The notes under the pieces: generated by a model
Seen by the model: the letters and a program-made list of their open reading frames with translations, nothing else
What the model was told of the DNA's origin: nothing
Database searches by the model: none
Part shown: positions 5,600 through 8,246 of the stretch, piece after piece
How positions within the stretch are numbered: position 1 is the stretch's first letter
Layout of the letters: each line of letters opens with the position of its first letter
Assembly (NCBI GenBank): GCA_002428905.1
Contig: DIYD01000004.1
Span: forward strand, 1-8,246
Direction of reading: 5' to 3'
DNA length: 8,246 nucleotides
Source of the DNA: Bacteroidetes bacterium UBA6063
GTDB lineage: Bacteria; Bacteroidota; Bacteroidia; NS11-12g; UBA9320
Position numbers and translations under genes: made by a program

Positions 5600-7366
5600 A
5601 TGAAAGGTGGCGAATTTTTAATCAAAGAACAGGAAGCAAACGACGTTTTTGTTCCCGAAGAGTTAAGCGAAGAGCAACGTATGTTCCGAAGTATGGCATT
5701 TGAGTTTATCGAATCTAAGATTTGGCCAAACATCGGAAAGATTGATAAGCAACTGGAAAACCCGGACCTGGTTCCGAAATTTCTGGAAGAGGCGGGAGCG
5801 CTCGGTATGTTAGGAGCTGGTTTGCCAGAGGAATACGGCGGCATGGGCGTCGATTTTGTAACAGAGACAGTTCTGAGTGAAGAGTTAGGTAAGTCTTTGT
5901 CGTTCGGAGTAGCTGTGGCTGCCCATACGGGGATTGGCACGTTGCCCATTTTGTATTACGGAACAGAAGAACAGAAGCAAAAGTATTTGCCAGACCTGTC
6001 TACTGGAAAATTAAAAGCAAGTTACTGTCTTACGGAGCCAGACTCTGGATCGGATGCACTGGCTGCTAAAACAAAAGCGGTGCTTGATGGAGAGGAATGG
6101 GTGTTAAACGGGCAGAAAATGTGGATCACAAACGCGGGTTTTGCGGATTTATATATTGTGTTTGCCCAGGTTGACGGCGATAAATTTACAGGTTTCGTTG
6201 TTGAGCGAGATACACCAGGGTTAACACTAGGAGATGAAGAGGTGAAGCTCGGTATAAAGGGTTCAAGCACACGACAGGTGTTCTTCGAAGATGTAAGAAT
6301 TCCAAAGGAAAACTTACTGGGAGAAATTGGAAAAGGGCATAGAATTGCCTTCAATGTATTGAACATAGGCCGATTCAAGCTCGGGGCGATGGTTATGGGT
6401 GGCAGTAAACAAGCCATTGACATCGCTGTGAAATATGCGAACGAGCGCAAACAGTTTAAGCAACCTATTTCCAACTTCGGGGCCATCCAGCATAAATTGG
6501 CCGAAATGGCAATAAAAACGTATGCGGCTGATTCTGCAACTTATCGTATCGCAGATTTGCTTGCCGATAAAATAACCGAGTTGAAAGCGGAAGGATTGAG
6601 CAAAGCGGAAGCCAAGCTTAAGGCCGCCGAAGAATATAACATTGAGTGCGCCATTCTAAAAGTTCTGGGATCCGAGTCCATCGACTATGTGGTTGACGAA
6701 GCGGTACAGATTTTTGGTGGCACCGGTTATTCCGAGGAGTATCCAGTTGCACGAATGTATCGTGATGCACGGATCAATCGAATTTTTGAAGGTACCAATG
6801 AGATCAATCGAATGCTGGCTGTTGGTCAGATGATGAAGAAGGCAATGAAGGGCGAATTGGATTTGATGACGCCGGCAATGAATATTCAAAATGAATTGAT
6901 GTCTATTCCCGATTTCGGTGACGATGACGAATCCGAGTTGCTTTATGCAGAGAAGAAGGCGATACGAAATGCGAAGAAGGCCATTTTGATGGCTTCGGGC
7001 GCTGCGGCGCAGAAGTACATGATGGAGTTGGAAAATCAGCAGGAAGTGTTAATGTATTTGGCCGATATGGCCATCGACGTGTTTACAGCAGAGAGTGCAT
7101 TGTTGCGCACGGAGAAAGTGGTCGGGTTAAGAGGCGAGGAAGCTTCAAGGCTTCAATTGCTGATGACCAAGGTCTATTTGTCGGATGCCTTAGAGCGTGT
7201 GCACATGGCAGGTAAACATGCCATTGCCGGATTTGCAGAAGGTGACGAACTGCGTATGATGTTGATTGGTATGAAGCGATTTACAAAGTACGAACCGATG
7301 AACACGATAGCTGCACGAAAAGAAATTGCAGCAAAAATGATTGAAACAAATTCTTACCCGTTTTGA
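5600..7366 (+). CDS. fadE: Acyl-CoA dehydrogenase with C-terminal extension (FadE type)
   Basis: The enzyme oxidises fatty acyl-CoA to trans-2-enoyl-CoA with FAD, the first step of beta-oxidation. I take the ATG at 5600 (588 residues) because it directly precedes KGGEFLIKE, the usual N-terminus of this subfamily, as in B. subtilis FadE (KGGSFLI). The frame opens at 5525, but the extra residues look non-conserved. Domains in order: an N-terminal helical domain to about 140; a beta domain with the flavin/substrate motif LTEPDSGSD (144-152) and WITN (from Trp175); a C-terminal helical domain containing IFEGTNEINR with Glu397 as the probable catalytic base; and an extension of about 180 residues, as in the VLCAD/ACAD9-like branch, which tends to act on longer chains. 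The next gene starts 8 nt later, so the two form an operon. The divergent OhrR-type gene may regulate it. Confidence 0.93.
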   Translation: MKGGEFLIKEQEANDVFVPEELSEEQRMFRSMAFEFIESKIWPNIGKIDKQLENPDLVPKFLEEAGALGMLGAGLPEEYGGMGVDFVTETVLSEELGKSLSFGVAVAAHTGIGTLPILYYGTEEQKQKYLPDLSTGKLKASYCLTEPDSGSDALAAKTKAVLDGEEWVLNGQKMWITNAGFADLYIVFAQVDGDKFTGFVVERDTPGLTLGDEEVKLGIKGSSTRQVFFEDVRIPKENLLGEIGKGHRIAFNVLNIGRFKLGAMVMGGSKQAIDIAVKYANERKQFKQPISNFGAIQHKLAEMAIKTYAADSATYRIADLLADKITELKAEGLSKAEAKLKAAEEYNIECAILKVLGSESIDYVVDEAVQIFGGTGYSEEYPVARMYRDARINRIFEGTNEINRMLAVGQMMKKAMKGELDLMTPAMNIQNELMSIPDFGDDDESELLYAEKKAIRNAKKAILMASGAAAQKYMMELENQQEVLMYLADMAIDVFTAESALLRTEKVVGLRGEEASRLQLLMTKVYLSDALERVHMAGKHAIAGFAEGDELRMMLIGMKRFTKYEPMNTIAARKEIAAKMIETNSYPF

Positions 7367-7374
7367 ATAATTTG

Positions 7375-8246
7375 ATGGAAGTACAGGAAGCGAAGAAAAG
7401 GAAAATACGATCCGTTGCAATACTCGGATCCGGGGTTATGGGAAGTCAGCTGGCTTGCCATTATGCCAACATCGGTTTAAAAGTCTATCTGTTAGACATT
7501 GTACCTTTCGATCTCAAAGAAGAAGAGAAGTCCAGTTCAGCAGCACGCAACCGTATCGTTAACGGGGCATTGAAGGCAGCGTTAAAGGCCAACCCGTCTC
7601 CGGTATACACTAAAGATGTTGCCAAACGTATTTCAACTGGGAATTTCGAAGACAACATGGACTGGGTGGGTAAGGTCGACTGGGTGTTAGAAGCGGTAAT
7701 TGAACGATTAGATATTAAGATTCAGGTATTCGACAACGTTGAAAAACATCGAAAGCCGGGCACATTGGTCACGTCTAATACCTCTGGTATTCCAATCCAT
7801 ATGATGTTGCAAGGCCGTTCCGACGATTTCAAAGCGCATTTCTGTGGTTCGCACTACTTCAATCCGCCAAGATATCTGCCTTTACTCGAGATCATCCCTA
7901 CGAAAGAGACACATCCCGAAGTTGTGGATTTTCTAATGCACTACGGGGACCTTTATCTCGGTAAGCAAACGGTGTTGTGTAAGGATACGCCGGCATTCAT
8001 CGCCAACCGCATTGGTGTGTTTAGCATCATGACCATTTTTCATCTTATGGCGCAAATGGACATGACGATTGAAGAAGTAGATGCCGTTACCGGTCCGATC
8101 TCGGGTAGACCAAAATCAGCAACTTTCAGAACCTGCGATCTGGTTGGGATCGATACTTTGGTAAAGGTAGCTACCGGTGTGCGGGATAATTGCCCGGAAG
8201 ACGAGGCCAAAGACCTATATGTGATTCCAGACTTTCTGGAAAAAAT
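7375..8246 (+). CDS. fadN: 3-hydroxyacyl-CoA dehydrogenase, FadN type, N-terminal part, cut by the right edge
   Basis: I translated 290 codons by hand from the ATG at 7375, 8 nt after the fadE stop. The protein begins directly with the NAD-binding Rossmann domain: SVAILGSGVMGSQLA with glycines 18, 20 and 23, and Asp41 at the end of the second strand. The catalytic His160 lies in GSHYFNPP, its partner Glu172 in LLEII, and Asn211 in PAFIANR, so the dehydrogenase site is complete. The enzyme oxidises L-3-hydroxyacyl-CoA to 3-ketoacyl-CoA. Because the dehydrogenase comes first, the gene resembles FadN of B. subtilis (about 790 residues, with an enoyl-CoA hydratase domain at the C-terminus) and not FadB/FadJ, where the hydratase is first. 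The hydratase part and a likely following thiolase would lie beyond the window, so fusion is inferred. Confidence 0.9.
   Translation, partial: MEVQEAKKRKIRSVAILGSGVMGSQLACHYANIGLKVYLLDIVPFDLKEEEKSSSAARNRIVNGALKAALKANPSPVYTKDVAKRISTGNFEDNMDWVGKVDWVLEAVIERLDIKIQVFDNVEKHRKPGTLVTSNTSGIPIHMMLQGRSDDFKAHFCGSHYFNPPRYLPLLEIIPTKETHPEVVDFLMHYGDLYLGKQTVLCKDTPAFIANRIGVFSIMTIFHLMAQMDMTIEEVDAVTGPISGRPKSATFRTCDLVGIDTLVKVATGVRDNCPEDEAKDLYVIPDFLEK

Noticed and set aside
5488..5949. 153-codon minus-strand frame opposite fadE
   Set aside because: Serine- and proline-rich composition typical of an antisense shadow, fully overlapped by a well-supported enzyme gene. The same applies to 6022-6486, 6656-6889 and 7190-7420.

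Overview
The window is ordinary core chromosome of a member of the Bacteroidota, most likely on the Cytophagales/flavobacterial side (low confidence below phylum). The evidence is a PorZ-type type IX secretion (T9SS) protein with a C-terminal sorting-domain-like module, start codons preceded by AT-rich sequence and not Shine-Dalgarno sites, and several matches to the Bacteroidota -7 promoter box TAnnTTTG.

Layout. Positions 1-3933 are a minus-strand block read leftward in the order porZ, recO, acylphosphatase, then the start of a secreted, probably outer-membrane protein that runs off the left edge. The first three are packed tightly (2-nt gap, then a 1-nt TAATG overlap). The fourth follows after 22 nt and has its own -7 box. 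A 127-bp divergent intergenic region (3934-4060) separates porZ from lipA, which reads rightward and makes lipoyl synthase. lipA converges on a minus-strand OhrR/MarR regulator, and the two share the 4 bases TTAA as their stop codons. A 199-bp divergent region (5401-5599) with a compact cluster of inverted repeats separates the regulator from a rightward fatty-acid beta-oxidation operon. That operon holds a FadE-type acyl-CoA dehydrogenase and, 8 nt later, the N-terminal 290 residues of a FadN-type 3-hydroxyacyl-CoA dehydrogenase, cut by the right edge.

How the genes fit together. porZ belongs to the cell-surface attachment complex of the T9SS, recO to RecFOR recombination repair, and lipA supplies the lipoyl cofactor of the 2-oxoacid dehydrogenases that work next to beta-oxidation. 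The most interesting point is the regulator. It keeps the single reactive cysteine and the three tyrosines of a one-Cys organic-peroxide sensor (OhrR), yet it sits divergent to a beta-oxidation operon and not beside an ohr peroxidase gene. The inverted repeats between them overlap a plausible fadE promoter. This suggests, without proving it, a peroxide- or lipid-responsive switch on fatty-acid degradation.

I found no mobile element, CRISPR array, tRNA, rRNA or phage gene. No wholly new system is evident, and every substantial reading frame that looks real fits a known family except the partial gene at the left edge.
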